NCBI RefSeq assembly: GCF_041345015.1
Contig: NZ_CP166769.1
Span: forward strand, 186,001-250,000
Reading direction: 5' to 3'
Source of the DNA: Bartonella sp. DGB1
Lineage (GTDB): Bacteria; Pseudomonadota; Alphaproteobacteria; Rhizobiales; Rhizobiaceae
DNA: 64,000 nt
Shown here: positions 42,878 through 52,504 of the stretch, piece by piece
How positions within the stretch are numbered: the first letter of the stretch is position 1
Layout: each line of letters opens with the position of its first letter
Program-made: the position numbers and the translations under genes
The notes under the pieces: model-generated
Told to the model about the DNA's origin: nothing
The model's input: the letters and a program-made list of their open reading frames with translations, nothing else
Database searches by the model: none

Positions 42878-43756
42878 ATGTTTAAAGGTGCAATAACGGC
42901 TTTAGTAACGCCTTTCACCAGTGATAATAAAATAGATGAAGAGGCTTTTAGAAATTTAGTAGAATGGCAAATTAGTGAGTCGATACATGGGCTGGTTCCC
43001 TGCGGTACTACTGGAGAGTCACCAACTTTGTCTCATGACGAGCATAAAAGGGTGATAGAACTATGCGTAAAACAAACAAAAGGAAGAGTGCCCGTCATAG
43101 CTGGTGCTGGATCAAATAGTACTTGTGAAGCGATAGAATTAGCAGAACATGCACAAAAAGCCGGCGCTGATGCTATATTAGTAGTTAGTCCTTATTATAA
43201 TAAACCTAGTCAAAAAGGACTATTTGAACATTATAAAAAAATAGCAAAATCTGTACAAGTTCCCTTAATTATTTATAATATTCCAGGTAGATCAGTAATA
43301 GATGTTGTTCCTGAGACTATCGCCGCACTGCGAAATGAATGTAATAATATTATAGGAGTTAAAGATGCTACTTGCGAGGTTGCTAGGGTAACAAGACACA
43401 GAGAGATGTGTGGTAAAGATTTTTTACAGTTTTCAGGGGATGATTCTACTTCTTTAGGATTTAATGCGCATGGAGGCTGTGGTTGTATATCTGTAACTTC
43501 AAATATTGCTCCAAAATTATGCGCTACTTTACAACAAGCATGTCTTGATGGTGATTATCATAAAGCACGTGAAATACATGATAAGTTAGCAGAATTAGAT
43601 AGAATTTTATTCATCGAACCTAATCCTACCGGGGTAAAATATGCTTTATCCAAATTAGGTAGAATTAAACCCTTTGTTAGATCACCTTTATATGAAATAG
43701 AAGACGCCCTGAAAGTTACAATCGATGCAGCATTAATTAAAGCAGGGTTGCTTTAA
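42878..43756 (+). CDS. dapA: 4-hydroxy-tetrahydrodipicolinate synthase
   Basis: A 292-residue class I aldolase-like enzyme. It condenses pyruvate with aspartate semialdehyde in the lysine/diaminopimelate pathway, which also feeds peptidoglycan. Motifs: [12 protein letters not shown] at the start, [17 protein letters not shown], the Tyr in [12 protein letters not shown] and the Schiff-base Lys in [10 protein letters not shown] (about residue 162). The longest reading begins at 42866, but TATGGAGTTTATA before the second ATG and homologue starts at MF.G favour 42878. It is followed by smpB after 11 bases. Confidence 0.96.
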   Translation: MFKGAITALVTPFTSDNKIDEEAFRNLVEWQISESIHGLVPCGTTGESPTLSHDEHKRVIELCVKQTKGRVPVIAGAGSNSTCEAIELAEHAQKAGADAILVVSPYYNKPSQKGLFEHYKKIAKSVQVPLIIYNIPGRSVIDVVPETIAALRNECNNIIGVKDATCEVARVTRHREMCGKDFLQFSGDDSTSLGFNAHGGCGCISVTSNIAPKLCATLQQACLDGDYHKAREIHDKLAELDRILFIEPNPTGVKYALSKLGRIKPFVRSPLYEIEDALKVTIDAALIKAGLL

Positions 43757-43767
43757 GGGGGGGTTAT

Positions 43768-44238
43768 ATGAAAAAATTAAAAGAAGTAAGGAAGTTATTA
43801 GCCGAAAATAGAAAAGCGCGTTTTAATTTTGAGATTTTAGATGTATTTGAGGCTGGTCTTGTTTTGACTGGAACTGAAGTAAAATCTTTGCGCGTAGGAC
43901 AATCTAATATAGCAGAGAGTTATGCTAGCTTTGAAAATGGTGAATTTTGGTTAATAAATTCTTATATTGCTGAATATACAGAAGCAAACAGATTTAATCA
44001 TGAACCAAGGCGATTGAGAAAATTATTAGTAACTAAAAAAGAGGCATTTAGGCTTTTTCATGCCGTATCTCGTGATGGTATGACTATAATACCACTAAAG
44101 TTATATTTTAATAGTAAGGGTAGAGTAAAATTAGAATTAGCTACTGCTAAAGGTAAGAAAATATACGATAAACGGGAGACTGATAGAAAAAGAGATTGGG
44201 ATAGAGAGAAAGCTAGATTATTGCGTCATACTCACTAA
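43768..44238 (+). CDS. smpB: SsrA-binding protein
   Basis: A 156-residue protein needed for trans-translation with tmRNA. Motifs: [40 protein letters not shown] and the C-terminal [20 protein letters not shown]. All are canonical. A GGGGGGGTTAT ribosome site precedes ATG. It probably shares a transcript with dapA and ends in a strong terminator whose stem overlaps its last codons. The ssrA gene itself was not found in this window. Confidence 0.97.
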   Translation: MKKLKEVRKLLAENRKARFNFEILDVFEAGLVLTGTEVKSLRVGQSNIAESYASFENGEFWLINSYIAEYTEANRFNHEPRRLRKLLVTKKEAFRLFHAVSRDGMTIIPLKLYFNSKGRVKLELATAKGKKIYDKRETDRKRDWDREKARLLRHTH

Positions 44239-44280
44239 TATAAATAATATTTACCTGTAATATTTATATTAGTGAGTATT
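44229..44280. terminator. Bidirectional terminator between smpB and rpoZ
   Basis: TACTCACTAATATAAATAAT and its complement ATTTATATTAGTGAGTA form a stem of about 20 bp with TTT on one side and AT-rich sequence on the other. It serves the two converging genes and starts inside the smpB coding end. Confidence 0.8.
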
Positions 44281-44285
44281 TCGTT

Positions 44286-44657
44286 TTAGAAATTGTCATT
44301 CTGTATAGGTTGTTCTAACTGTTCCAGTTGTTTTAACAATTCTTCTTCACTTAACTGATCAAAGTCTTTGTTATTCTTATCAGTTTCAGCAAACATATTA
44401 TAAGTTTCAGCGCAATCAGGTTCATCAATTTCTACATGTCGCTGCATAGAGTGGATAAGATCTTCTTTTAAATCCTCTGGTGATAGAGTGTGTTCTGCCA
44501 TTTCTCTTAATGCTACAACAGTATTTTTATCATTATCACGTTCAACAGTGATAGCATTCCCTTGCGATATTTGTCTTGCTCTGTGAGCAGCTAACAATAC
44601 AAGTTCGAATCGGTTAGCTACTTTATCAATACAATCTTCAACCGTTACACGAGCCAT
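44286..44657 (-). CDS. rpoZ: RNA polymerase omega subunit
   Basis: About 123 residues starting [20 protein letters not shown], with [12 protein letters not shown] and the [12 protein letters not shown] segment: a standard omega. The C-terminal 50 residues are acidic and Gln-rich, as in other alphaproteobacteria. Omega helps RNA polymerase assembly and forms part of the ppGpp site 1, apt because rel lies 0.8 kb away. The longer start at 44672 adds MEITN; GGAGATCACTAAT is the ribosome site for the ATG at 44657. Confidence 0.95.
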   Translation of the reverse strand: MARVTVEDCIDKVANRFELVLLAAHRARQISQGNAITVERDNDKNTVVALREMAEHTLSPEDLKEDLIHSMQRHVEIDEPDCAETYNMFAETDKNNKDFDQLSEEELLKQLEQLEQPIQNDNF

Positions 44658-44771
44658 ATTAGTGATCTCCAAAAAAATTTATTTACAATATAATTTATTT
44701 TTATTCTTTTTACTAGTATTTTTTCTTAAAAAATGTAAAATGTCACCGAAAGTATAATTATGTGATTTGTA

Positions 44772-45431
44772 ATGAGGAAAGTAAATAATAATATTTTGGT
44801 TCCTAATATACCTTGTAAAATTTGTATAAGGTTATATAATTTTTTGCAACAGCAGCAATTGAAAAACCCAGATTGGTATAATGCTCCTATAACTAGTTTT
44901 TTACCAGTTAATCAGCCTTATCAGAGTGAAATTTTAATTGTAGGTTTAGCACCAGGGTTACAAGGGGCTAATCGCACAGGGCGACCATTTACTGGAGATC
45001 ATGCTGGTATATTACTATATAATACCTTAAGAAAATATGGTTTTGCTATTGGAGATTATGATCCTGATGCAAATGATAATTTGCAATTAGTTAATTGTAT
45101 TATTGCCAATGCGGTGCGTTGTGTTCCACCACAAAATAAACCAACGACAGATGAAATTAATAATTGTAGAGGTTTTTTAGCTTCATTGATTGAAAATTTA
45201 CCTAACTTAAAGGTTATTATACCTTTGGGTACTATTGCTCATAATAGTTTATTAAAAATCTTGAAGCTAAAAATTAAAGACTATCCATTTAAACATGGGG
45301 CTTTAGGTCAATTTGAGAATAAATATATTTTATCTAGTTACCATTGCTCGCGTTACAATACTCAAACTAATAGGCTCACTACACAAATGTTTGAGGATAT
45401 TTTTAGCAGAGCAAAAAGTTTAATTAGTTAA
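44772..45431 (+). CDS. Uracil-DNA glycosylase, family 5 (UDGb)
   Basis: A 219-residue protein. The active-site region reads LIVGLAPGLQGANRTGRPFT and GDHAGILLYNTL, and the second motif is SSYHCSRYNTQTNRLT, both of the type V UDG group that removes uracil and some other deaminated bases. An N-terminal CKICIRLY segment gives two Cys of the expected Fe-S cluster, with CIIANAVRCVPPQNKP further on. It diverges from rpoZ. An AGGAA is close to ATG (TGTAATGAGGAA overlaps), so the exact start is less sure. Confidence 0.88.
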   Translation: MRKVNNNILVPNIPCKICIRLYNFLQQQQLKNPDWYNAPITSFLPVNQPYQSEILIVGLAPGLQGANRTGRPFTGDHAGILLYNTLRKYGFAIGDYDPDANDNLQLVNCIIANAVRCVPPQNKPTTDEINNCRGFLASLIENLPNLKVIIPLGTIAHNSLLKILKLKIKDYPFKHGALGQFENKYILSSYHCSRYNTQTNRLTTQMFEDIFSRAKSLIS

Positions 45432-45503
45432 AATTCTTGTAATCTTAGCAAGAAAAATGCTAATATCCATGGATATTCAAGTAGTTATTAGGAGCGGCAT
45501 GGC

Positions 45504-47765
45504 ATGATGAGTTGTTGCGAGTTAATCGCAAAGGTTAAATCATATAAAACTGATGTAAATGAAGAACTACTCAGAAAAGCCTATGAATTTGGATTACGCA
45601 AACATGGAGCACAGAAACGAGCTTCTGGTTTGCCTTATTTCTCTCACCCTGTAGAAGTAGCTAATATAATAACAGATATGCGCTTAGATGAGAAAACTAT
45701 CGCGGTAGCTTTATTGCATGATACTCTAGAAGATACTAGCGCTACAAAAGCTGAATTAAATTTATTATTTGGTAAAGAAATAGGAAGATTAGTCGAAGGG
45801 GTAACAAAATTACAAAAATTAGACTTTATTTCTCATAAAATAGCACAAGCAGAAAATTTAAGGAAATTATTATTAGCAGTTTGTGATGATGTAAGAGTTT
45901 TATTGGTTAAATTTGCCGATAGATTACATAATATGCGTACCTTAGACGTTGTTAGGTTAGATAAAAGACTTAGAATATCTGAAGAAACGTTAGATATTTA
46001 TGCTCCTTTAGCTGGAAGAATGGGGATGCAAGATCTGCGGGAGGAGTTAGAAGAAATATCATTTAGATATGTTAACCCTGAAGCATGGCAGCTAATCCAA
46101 GATAAATTAGCTATGATGACGTATAAAAATCAAAATTTAATTTATGAGATTGAACATAGTTTAGCTGTGGAATTAAAGAAAGCAGGTATTGAAGCCGTTG
46201 TATACGGAAGAAAGAAGGCCGCATGGTCTATTTTTCGTAAGATGCAACGTAAAGCTTTGTCATTTGAACAATTGTCTGATATTTATGGTTTTAGGGCTAT
46301 AGTTAAAAATAAAGAGGATTGTTATAAAACGTTAGGTGTCATTCATGTTAATTGGTCTGTAGTTCCAGGAAGATTTAAAGATTATATATCTACTCCTAAG
46401 CAGAATGGTTATCAGTCTATTCATACGACGATAGTAGGTCCTTCACGTCAAAGAATAGAATTGCAAATAAGAACTAATTTAATGCATGAAATAGCTGAAT
46501 ATGGTGTGGCTGCTCATGCATTTTATAAAGATGCATCTTTACAGGAAAGAGCCAATGCAGATTTATCACCTTTTTCTAAAAATGATGAAAAAGGATTATA
46601 TAATTGGTTGCGGTTAACAATACAATCTTTATCCGATGGAGCGCACCCTGAGGAATTTTTAGAAAATACAAAATTGGAGTTATTCCAAGATCAAGTTTTT
46701 TGTTTTACTCCACGTGGAAGATTGATATCGTTACCTTATGGAGCTAAACCGTTAGATTTTGCTTATGCTGTGCATACTCAAATAGGTAATCATTGCAGTG
46801 GTGTAAAAATTAATGGTTGCGTAATGTCGCTAGCAAGTGATTTATGTAATGGGGATGAAGTGGAAATATTATGTTCGCCATCTGTTGTACCTTCTCCGAG
46901 TTGGGAGGCTTTGGCTACTACGGGTAAAGCGCGTGCAGCTATTAGACGCGCTAGCAAGGCTGCAGCTAGGCGACAATATGAAGCTTTAGGCACACAATTA
47001 TTAGAAAAAAAATTTTCTGAAGCAGAAAAAATTTTTTCCAGAGAAAGTTTAGGCTTAATACTAGCGCGTTTAGATAAACAAAATATTGAAGATCTTATAA
47101 TTAGTGTTGGTTGTGGTGAGATAACACCCGTTGATGTATTAAAAGCGCTTTATCCTAATTATAAGGAAGAAAGATATTACGCAAGTAAAGTAAAAAATAA
47201 TCTTTCTCTAACAGATGTAACTGAAAGGCAAAATGATGATAAATCAAAACTATCAGTTAATTTCTATGAAAAAGATAATCTTAATAGTAAAACAAATAAG
47301 ATATTAGCTATTAAAGGACACAATAAAGATTTACCGGTTAAATTTGGTGTTGGTGGCGCGGTTCCAGGAGATAGAATTGTTGGTATTTTAGAGCCTGGAG
47401 TAGGAATAATTATTTATCCTATTCAGTCAACTGCTTTAACAAAATATGAAAATGATCTTGAACGATGGGTTGATGTTAGATGGGATTTATCCAAAGATAG
47501 TGAGGATCGTTTTGCTGCTGTTATTAGAATTATAGTCGCCGATAATGTAGGACTTTTATCACAATTAAGTACAATAATCTTTGAGCATGACGTTGATATT
47601 AAAAATATTGTACTTAATAAATTAGCTGAGGATTTCTATGAAATATTTATAGAGTTAAAAGTATGGAATTTAGCAAATTTAAATACTTTAATATCTAGGT
47701 TAAAAATTGTAGAATCTGTACGTGAGGTAATTAGAGTTTTTGATGAAATACCGTTTAAGAAATAA
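45504..47765 (+). CDS. rel: Bifunctional (p)ppGpp synthetase/hydrolase
   Basis: A 753-residue long RSH protein. The HD hydrolase domain keeps HPVEVA, LLHDTLEDT (His72-Asp73) and KFADRLHNMRTL. The synthetase domain has LSDIYGFRAIV and RFKDYISTPKQNGYQSIHTT. TGS (about residues 395-460: VFCFTPRGRLISLPYGAKPL) and C-terminal ACT domains follow. Both activities look intact. Retained stringent response is notable for a decaying genome. TTAGGAGCGGC precedes two adjacent Met codons, so the start may be 45504 or 45507. pyrE follows 11 bases later. Confidence 0.95.
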   Translation: MMSCCELIAKVKSYKTDVNEELLRKAYEFGLRKHGAQKRASGLPYFSHPVEVANIITDMRLDEKTIAVALLHDTLEDTSATKAELNLLFGKEIGRLVEGVTKLQKLDFISHKIAQAENLRKLLLAVCDDVRVLLVKFADRLHNMRTLDVVRLDKRLRISEETLDIYAPLAGRMGMQDLREELEEISFRYVNPEAWQLIQDKLAMMTYKNQNLIYEIEHSLAVELKKAGIEAVVYGRKKAAWSIFRKMQRKALSFEQLSDIYGFRAIVKNKEDCYKTLGVIHVNWSVVPGRFKDYISTPKQNGYQSIHTTIVGPSRQRIELQIRTNLMHEIAEYGVAAHAFYKDASLQERANADLSPFSKNDEKGLYNWLRLTIQSLSDGAHPEEFLENTKLELFQDQVFCFTPRGRLISLPYGAKPLDFAYAVHTQIGNHCSGVKINGCVMSLASDLCNGDEVEILCSPSVVPSPSWEALATTGKARAAIRRASKAAARRQYEALGTQLLEKKFSEAEKIFSRESLGLILARLDKQNIEDLIISVGCGEITPVDVLKALYPNYKEERYYASKVKNNLSLTDVTERQNDDKSKLSVNFYEKDNLNSKTNKILAIKGHNKDLPVKFGVGGAVPGDRIVGILEPGVGIIIYPIQSTALTKYENDLERWVDVRWDLSKDSEDRFAAVIRIIVADNVGLLSQLSTIIFEHDVDIKNIVLNKLAEDFYEIFIELKVWNLANLNTLISRLKIVESVREVIRVFDEIPFKK

Positions 47766-47776
47766 GGAATACATAA

Positions 47777-48355
47777 ATGAATGTAAGTGAAGTAATAGAT
47801 ATTTTTAAAGAATCTGGTGGTTTATTAGAGGGGCATTTTATTTTAACTTCTGGATTACATAGTCGCATTTTTTTACAAAAAGCACGGGTTTTTATGTATC
47901 CAGATAAAACAGAGAAATTAATGAAAGCTTTAGCCGAAAAAGTAAAAGAAGCTAATTGGGGAAATATAGATTATTTAGTTGCTCCAGCAGTAGGAGCTAT
48001 TATTCCTGTGTATGAAATGTCACGTCATATGAAAGTACCAGCAATTTGGGTAGAGCGTGAAAAAGGACAATTTCAATTGCGGAGATTTGCTATTAACCCT
48101 GGTGCAAGAGTAGTTGTTGTTGAGGATATAGTAACTTCTGGTTTATCCATAAAAGAGACTATAAAATGTATGCAGGATCTTGGAGCAGAGGTTATAGGAG
48201 CAACTTCTATTATTGACAGGTCAGCAGGTAGGGTAAATTTAGGAGTTCCATTCATTCCATTATGTGAATATGATGTTCCTGCTTATCAACCTAATGATTT
48301 GCCAGAAGATTTGCGTCAGATTGAGGCCATTAAACCAGGAAGTCGTCATCTTTAA
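47777..48355 (+). CDS. pyrE: Orotate phosphoribosyltransferase
   Basis: A 192-residue enzyme of pyrimidine synthesis that joins orotate to PRPP. It has the PRPP motif VVVVEDIVTSGLSIKE, HFILTSGLHSRIFLQKARVF at the start and VAPAVGAIIPVYEMSRHM. It belongs to the alphaproteobacterial OPRT subgroup found next to rel. It follows rel after 11 bases. A decayed copy of its 3' third follows at 48360-48515. Confidence 0.95.
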   Translation: MNVSEVIDIFKESGGLLEGHFILTSGLHSRIFLQKARVFMYPDKTEKLMKALAEKVKEANWGNIDYLVAPAVGAIIPVYEMSRHMKVPAIWVEREKGQFQLRRFAINPGARVVVVEDIVTSGLSIKETIKCMQDLGAEVIGATSIIDRSAGRVNLGVPFIPLCEYDVPAYQPNDLPEDLRQIEAIKPGSRHL

Positions 48356-48359
48356 TAAT

Positions 48360-48515
48360 GTTGATAGAGTCTCTCTATCCTCGTTACATCTGCTAGAGAG
48401 GTAAATTTAGGGTAGCATTTAGTTTACTTATGTGATTATGTTGAAGCTACTTATTTAACTGTTTGATTGGGTCACATATTTGTGAAAGATTGAAGCAATT
48501 AAACTATGAAGCAGT
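48360..48515 (+). pseudogene. Decayed tandem duplicate of the pyrE 3' end
   Basis: The sequence aligns with 48190-48345 inside pyrE: AGGTAAATTTAGGGTAGCAT against AGGGTAAATTTAGGAGTTCC, TTATGTGATTATGTTGAAGC against TTATGTGAATATGATGTTCC, and GATTGAAGCAATTAAACTAT against GATTGAGGCCATTAAACCAG. Several stops interrupt it. It fills most of the 250-base gap before hemN. Confidence 0.7.
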
Positions 48516-48605
48516 GATCTTGTTAATGAAATATTAAAATAATACTAGCTTTTAGTTAGTGAAATAGATTAAAACAATATCAATTATGCTTTTAAATGGT
48601 AAATT

Positions 48606-49949
48606 ATGAAACAAGAGAAACTTTTATTTTATGCAACTCAGACTATACCTAGATATACCTCTTATCCTACAGCGGTAGATTTTTGTAATGAGGTTAATGA
48701 GCAAGTTTATGCTGAATGGTTGACGCAACTTAATGATAATGAACCGCGTGAAATATCATTATATTTGCATGTACCTTATTGTAAGGAAATTTGTTATTAT
48801 TGTGGTTGTCATACTAAAGCAGCTATTCGCGAAGAAGTTATACATAGTTATGCCACATTGTTAGTAAAAGAAATTGCTCTTTATCGTAATTATTTAAAAA
48901 AACCTCTGAAAGTTTCTCATATTCATTGGGGCGGAGGTACTCCTTCAATATTGGGATCGTCTGGTTTATTATATGTAATGGATGCGTTACAGGAGCATTT
49001 TCTTTTAAAGGATGATTTAGCTCATGCAATAGAGTTAGATCCAAGAACTTTAACAGCTGAAATTGCTGATGCTTTAGTGAAAATGAGAGTTAATAGAGTG
49101 AGTTTTGGTATTCAAGATACTAATCTGAAAACTCAAGAAGCAATTGGAAGAATACAGTCTTTAGCTTCTGTTAGGCAGGCTTTAACCTTGGTTCGAGAAA
49201 GAAATATCAATGCTATAAATTTTGATTTAATTTATGGTTTACCTTATCAGACCTTGGAAAGTTTAACAGAAACTTGTAATCTGGTAGCTGAATTAAAACC
49301 ATCTAGAATTGCTTGCTTTGGGTATGCGCATTTACCGCAACGTAGAGCTAACCAACGGTTGATAAAAACAGAAATTTTACCTAAGGCGCTAGAGCGCTTT
49401 CAACAAGCAGATTTAGTTGAAAAAATATTATTAGAACAAGGTTATGTGTCGATAGGTATAGACCATTTTGCTCTTCCTGATGATGAGTTGGCTAAAGGTT
49501 TGGAAAGTAAAAAAATACATAGAAATTTTCAGGGCTATACGGATGATAACAATAATATTTTGTTAGGCCTAGGTTCTTCGTCTATATCACAATTACCGTT
49601 GGGCTATGCACAAAATTTTGTAGATCTTCATAGTTATGAAAAATCTATTAAAGCAGAAAAATTACCTATTGTAAGAGGCTATATTCTTAAAGGAGAAGAT
49701 AGTATTAGAGCAGGAATTATTAAAAACTTAATGTGTCATTTCCAAGTTTCGCTAACTGACTATGCTCCTTTGGAATTATTTAAGAAAGAAATTGAACAGT
49801 TGAGTACGTTGATAGATGATGGCTTAGTGGAATATTCTGACGGTATAATTAAGGTAACTAAAGTAGGTCGCCCATTTGTGCGAGCAGTCGCCGTTTTATT
49901 TGACCAATTCAGACAAAAGATAACCGCTAAATTTAGTCCGGCTATTTAA
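48606..49949 (+). CDS. hemN: Oxygen-independent coproporphyrinogen III oxidase
   Basis: A 447-residue radical-SAM enzyme. The cluster motif VPYCKEICYYCGCHTK has Cys59, 63, 66 and 68 (CX3CX2CXC, the HemN pattern). RYTSYPTAVDF at the start and HIHWGGGTPSIL, RVSFGIQDTNLKTQ and FDLIYGLPYQT follow. It catalyses protoporphyrinogen formation without oxygen, so haem synthesis can run under low oxygen. The DUF2062 gene starts 5 bases later. Confidence 0.95.
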   Translation: MKQEKLLFYATQTIPRYTSYPTAVDFCNEVNEQVYAEWLTQLNDNEPREISLYLHVPYCKEICYYCGCHTKAAIREEVIHSYATLLVKEIALYRNYLKKPLKVSHIHWGGGTPSILGSSGLLYVMDALQEHFLLKDDLAHAIELDPRTLTAEIADALVKMRVNRVSFGIQDTNLKTQEAIGRIQSLASVRQALTLVRERNINAINFDLIYGLPYQTLESLTETCNLVAELKPSRIACFGYAHLPQRRANQRLIKTEILPKALERFQQADLVEKILLEQGYVSIGIDHFALPDDELAKGLESKKIHRNFQGYTDDNNNILLGLGSSSISQLPLGYAQNFVDLHSYEKSIKAEKLPIVRGYILKGEDSIRAGIIKNLMCHFQVSLTDYAPLELFKKEIEQLSTLIDDGLVEYSDGIIKVTKVGRPFVRAVAVLFDQFRQKITAKFSPAI

Positions 49950-49954
49950 TTAAC

Positions 49955-50443
49955 ATGAAAAAAATTTGGAATAAAATAATTAAATCTTATTGGGAGCCTT
50001 TATTGAGGCTTAAGACTAGTCCTCATAAAATAGCTTTAGGTGTTGCTATTGGGGTGTTTTTTGCTTTCTCACCATTCTTTGGTTTTCATATTTTTTTAGC
50101 TGTGTTATTTACGTGGTTTTTTTCTGCTAATATTACCGCTGCTGTTATTGGTACTACGGTTTCTAATCCTTTAACCTTGCCAATTATGTTAAGTGCCTGT
50201 TATCATGTAGGTAAATATTTTTTTAATGTATTAGATATAAACGTTAAAAATGAGGAGATAAGTAATTTATCGGTTAGTCATATATGGCAAATGTTGCAGA
50301 CATTAGATTTTTATTATTTTTGGGATTCTATTTTTAGATATATAATGTTTGGATCCTTATTTTTAGGAATTTTATTTGCTATTATATTTTATTTATTAGT
50401 TCTTTCTTTAGTAAAGAAAGTTCAACATAAGATTAAAAAGTGA
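49955..50443 (+). CDS. DUF2062 membrane protein
   Basis: A 162-residue protein with the DUF2062 signature: SPHKIALGVAIGVFFAFSPF then GFHIFLAV, and VIGTTVSNPLTLPIML. Four or so hydrophobic segments; positive C-terminus. Function is unknown. It lies between hemN and acpS, and its stop overlaps the longest possible start of acpS by 4 bases. Confidence 0.88.
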   Translation: MKKIWNKIIKSYWEPLLRLKTSPHKIALGVAIGVFFAFSPFFGFHIFLAVLFTWFFSANITAAVIGTTVSNPLTLPIMLSACYHVGKYFFNVLDINVKNEEISNLSVSHIWQMLQTLDFYYFWDSIFRYIMFGSLFLGILFAIIFYLLVLSLVKKVQHKIKK

Positions 50444-50451
50444 AAATAAAT

Positions 50452-50847
50452 ATGATATTAGGTATTGGTAGTGATTTTCTTAATCAAACGAGGATCGCAG
50501 AGATTATTCATAAGTATGGTCAAAAATTTATTAATAGGATTTTTACCGAAGATGAAAAAACCCTAGCCGGTAAATATAAGGATCCTATAGCTTTTTATGC
50601 TAAACGATTTGCTGTTAAAGAGGCTGCTGCAAAAGCCTTAGGAGTAGGAATAGCTCAAGGTGTTTCATGGTTAGATTTTCAAACGATTAATTTAAATTCT
50701 GGACAGCCTATATTAAAAATCTCTAGAGTAGCTGAAGAGATATTATTAACTAAATTACCAGAAAATTACAAATATATAACACATGTTACAATAACGGATG
50801 ATAAACCATGGGTGCAAGCATTTGTAATTATTGAGGCGGTAAAATAA
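50452..50847 (+). CDS. acpS: Holo-[acyl-carrier-protein] synthase
   Basis: About 131 residues. It attaches phosphopantetheine to acyl carrier protein. Motifs: MILGIGSDFLNQTRIAEII with the Mg-binding Asp, FTEDEKTLAG, and FYAKRFAVKEAAAKALG with the catalytic acidic residue. In many alphaproteobacteria pdxJ precedes it, but not here. A GTG start at 50440 would add MKIN and overlap the DUF2062 gene; I prefer ATG 50452 because homologues begin MI.GIG.D. Confidence 0.93.
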   Translation: MILGIGSDFLNQTRIAEIIHKYGQKFINRIFTEDEKTLAGKYKDPIAFYAKRFAVKEAAAKALGVGIAQGVSWLDFQTINLNSGQPILKISRVAEEILLTKLPENYKYITHVTITDDKPWVQAFVIIEAVK

Positions 50848-50904
50848 TTAACTAAATTAAGTTATATTGGTAATTAAGTTATTTAAAATACTTGGGTAAA
50901 TTTA

Positions 50905-50923
50905 TGAGTTACGCTCGTAACTC
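50905..50923 (+). terminator. Small hairpin between acpS and lepB
   Basis: GAGTTAC and GTAACTC form a 7-bp stem with a 5-base loop, followed by TATTATTTTTG. It is a weak terminator or an attenuator. Confidence 0.45.
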
Positions 50924-50973
50924 TATTATTTTTGTTATATGGTAAGCAAGGTAATAATTTTGGTGGATATAAA

Positions 50974-51777
50974 ATGTCGTTAAAGAAAAAAGTAAAAAAA
51001 GAAACAGCAGTAAATGACGGTTTTTGGGGCAATATAAAAGCTTTATTATATGCTGCTTTGATAGTATTAATAGTTAGAAGCTTTATTATACAGCCGGTTA
51101 AAATTCCTTCGGGGTCTATGCGTCCTACATTGCTAGTAGGAGATTATTTATTTATTTCTAAAATGGCTTATGGATATTCTAAATTTTCTATTCCCGTGAC
51201 TTTTGATTTTTTCTCGGGGCGTCTCTGGGGTAGTGAACCAAAAAGAGGAGACATTGCAGTATTTCGGTTGCCTTCAGATAATTCAGTTGATTATATAAAA
51301 AGAGTAATAGGATTACCTGGTGAAACTGTTCAGTTAATTAATGGGCTAATTTATATTAATGGTAAAGCAATTGAAAGGCAAAAACTGCCTGATTTAAATG
51401 ATAAAGATGTGACAGATATTAATGGACCAGTGGAATTATATAAAGAAACATTACCTAATGGAGTAAGTTATAATAGTATTTATATTTTTCCGGAGTCAAT
51501 TGCGAATAATACTAAAGTTTATAGAATACCTGAAGGACATTATTTTATGTTAGGTGATAATAGAGATAACTCTCTTGATAGTCGATTTGAGGTAGGATTT
51601 GTTCCATATGAAAATTTCATAGGTAAGGCTAATATAATATTTTTATCTTTAAATGATGTTGCTCGCATATGGGAAATATGGAAATGGCCTCTTGCTATTC
51701 GTTATAATAGGTTGTTTACTTGGGTTAGTAATTTAACTTATGGTGATGTGGAAACTAACTTAAAAGATGAACGTTGA
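50974..51777 (+). CDS. lepB: Signal peptidase I
   Basis: About 267 residues from the chosen start. A Lys-rich N-terminus, one membrane helix (about 20-38), then the catalytic Ser in PSGSMRPTLLVGDYLF (Ser48) and the general-base Lys in VDYIKRVIGLPGE (Lys109). The box E motif GDNRDNSLDSR is present. It cleaves secreted proteins at the inner membrane. The longer reading from 50932 adds 14 residues; GGTGGATATAAA before ATG 50974 favours the shorter form. rnc follows. Confidence 0.95.
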   Translation: MSLKKKVKKETAVNDGFWGNIKALLYAALIVLIVRSFIIQPVKIPSGSMRPTLLVGDYLFISKMAYGYSKFSIPVTFDFFSGRLWGSEPKRGDIAVFRLPSDNSVDYIKRVIGLPGETVQLINGLIYINGKAIERQKLPDLNDKDVTDINGPVELYKETLPNGVSYNSIYIFPESIANNTKVYRIPEGHYFMLGDNRDNSLDSRFEVGFVPYENFIGKANIIFLSLNDVARIWEIWKWPLAIRYNRLFTWVSNLTYGDVETNLKDER

Positions 51778-51805
51778 TAAGTAATAGGAAAGATATGTTA
51801 GTATA

Positions 51806-52492
51806 ATGAATTTGCGCTTGAGTGATAAAATAGAGCTTGAAAAAAAGATAGGGCATAAATTTAAAAATTTACAAAGATTAGAGATAGCTCTTACCCACTC
51901 TAGTCTTCAAAAAGGTAATAATTATGAAAGGCTAGAATTTTTAGGAGATAGGATTTTAGGTTTAGCTATCGCCGAATTAGTTATTAAATTATTTCCTGAG
52001 GCAACAGAGGGTGAGTTAGCTGTAAGATTAAATGGGTTAGTTAATGCTGAGGTGTGTTATCAGATATCTCAAGAATTAGAATTGTCTAAAGTGGTTAAAT
52101 TAGGTGCGGATGTTAAAGCTTTAAAAGGTACTAGATCTGTTAATATTTATGCGGATGTTTTAGAAGCTTTAATAGCTGTAATTTATTTAGATGATGGTTT
52201 ACCAGCTGTCTATAATTTTGTAAAAAAATATTGGGAAAAGCGCGCTTTACAACAAGGAGCAGAAAGAAGAGATCCAAAAACTCAATTACAAGAATGGGCT
52301 CATAAATGTAAATCTGAACAACCTTTATATCGTTTATTAGAACGTAAAGGACCAGATCATGATCCTTTTTTTAAGATAGAAGTTAGAGTGAAAGGTGTTG
52401 CTCCGGCTGAAGGTGAAGGAAATTCTAAAAAAATGGCAGAACGAGATGCAGCAAAAAATATGCTTATTAGGGAAAAAGTATGGGAAAATTGA
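51806..52492 (+). CDS. rnc: Ribonuclease III
   Basis: A 228-residue protein. The nuclease domain has YERLEFLGDRILGLAIAEL with the Mg-binding Glu and Asp, and ADVLEALIAVIYLD. The C-terminal double-stranded RNA-binding domain starts at about residue 155 (DPKTQLQEWAHK...) and ends with KMAERDAAKNML. It would cut the rRNA processing stems seen in this window. It sits between lepB and era, the standard order. Confidence 0.96.
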   Translation: MNLRLSDKIELEKKIGHKFKNLQRLEIALTHSSLQKGNNYERLEFLGDRILGLAIAELVIKLFPEATEGELAVRLNGLVNAEVCYQISQELELSKVVKLGADVKALKGTRSVNIYADVLEALIAVIYLDDGLPAVYNFVKKYWEKRALQQGAERRDPKTQLQEWAHKCKSEQPLYRLLERKGPDHDPFFKIEVRVKGVAPAEGEGNSKKMAERDAAKNMLIREKVWEN

Positions 52493-52504
52493 GAAAGTAA
52501 TGTT

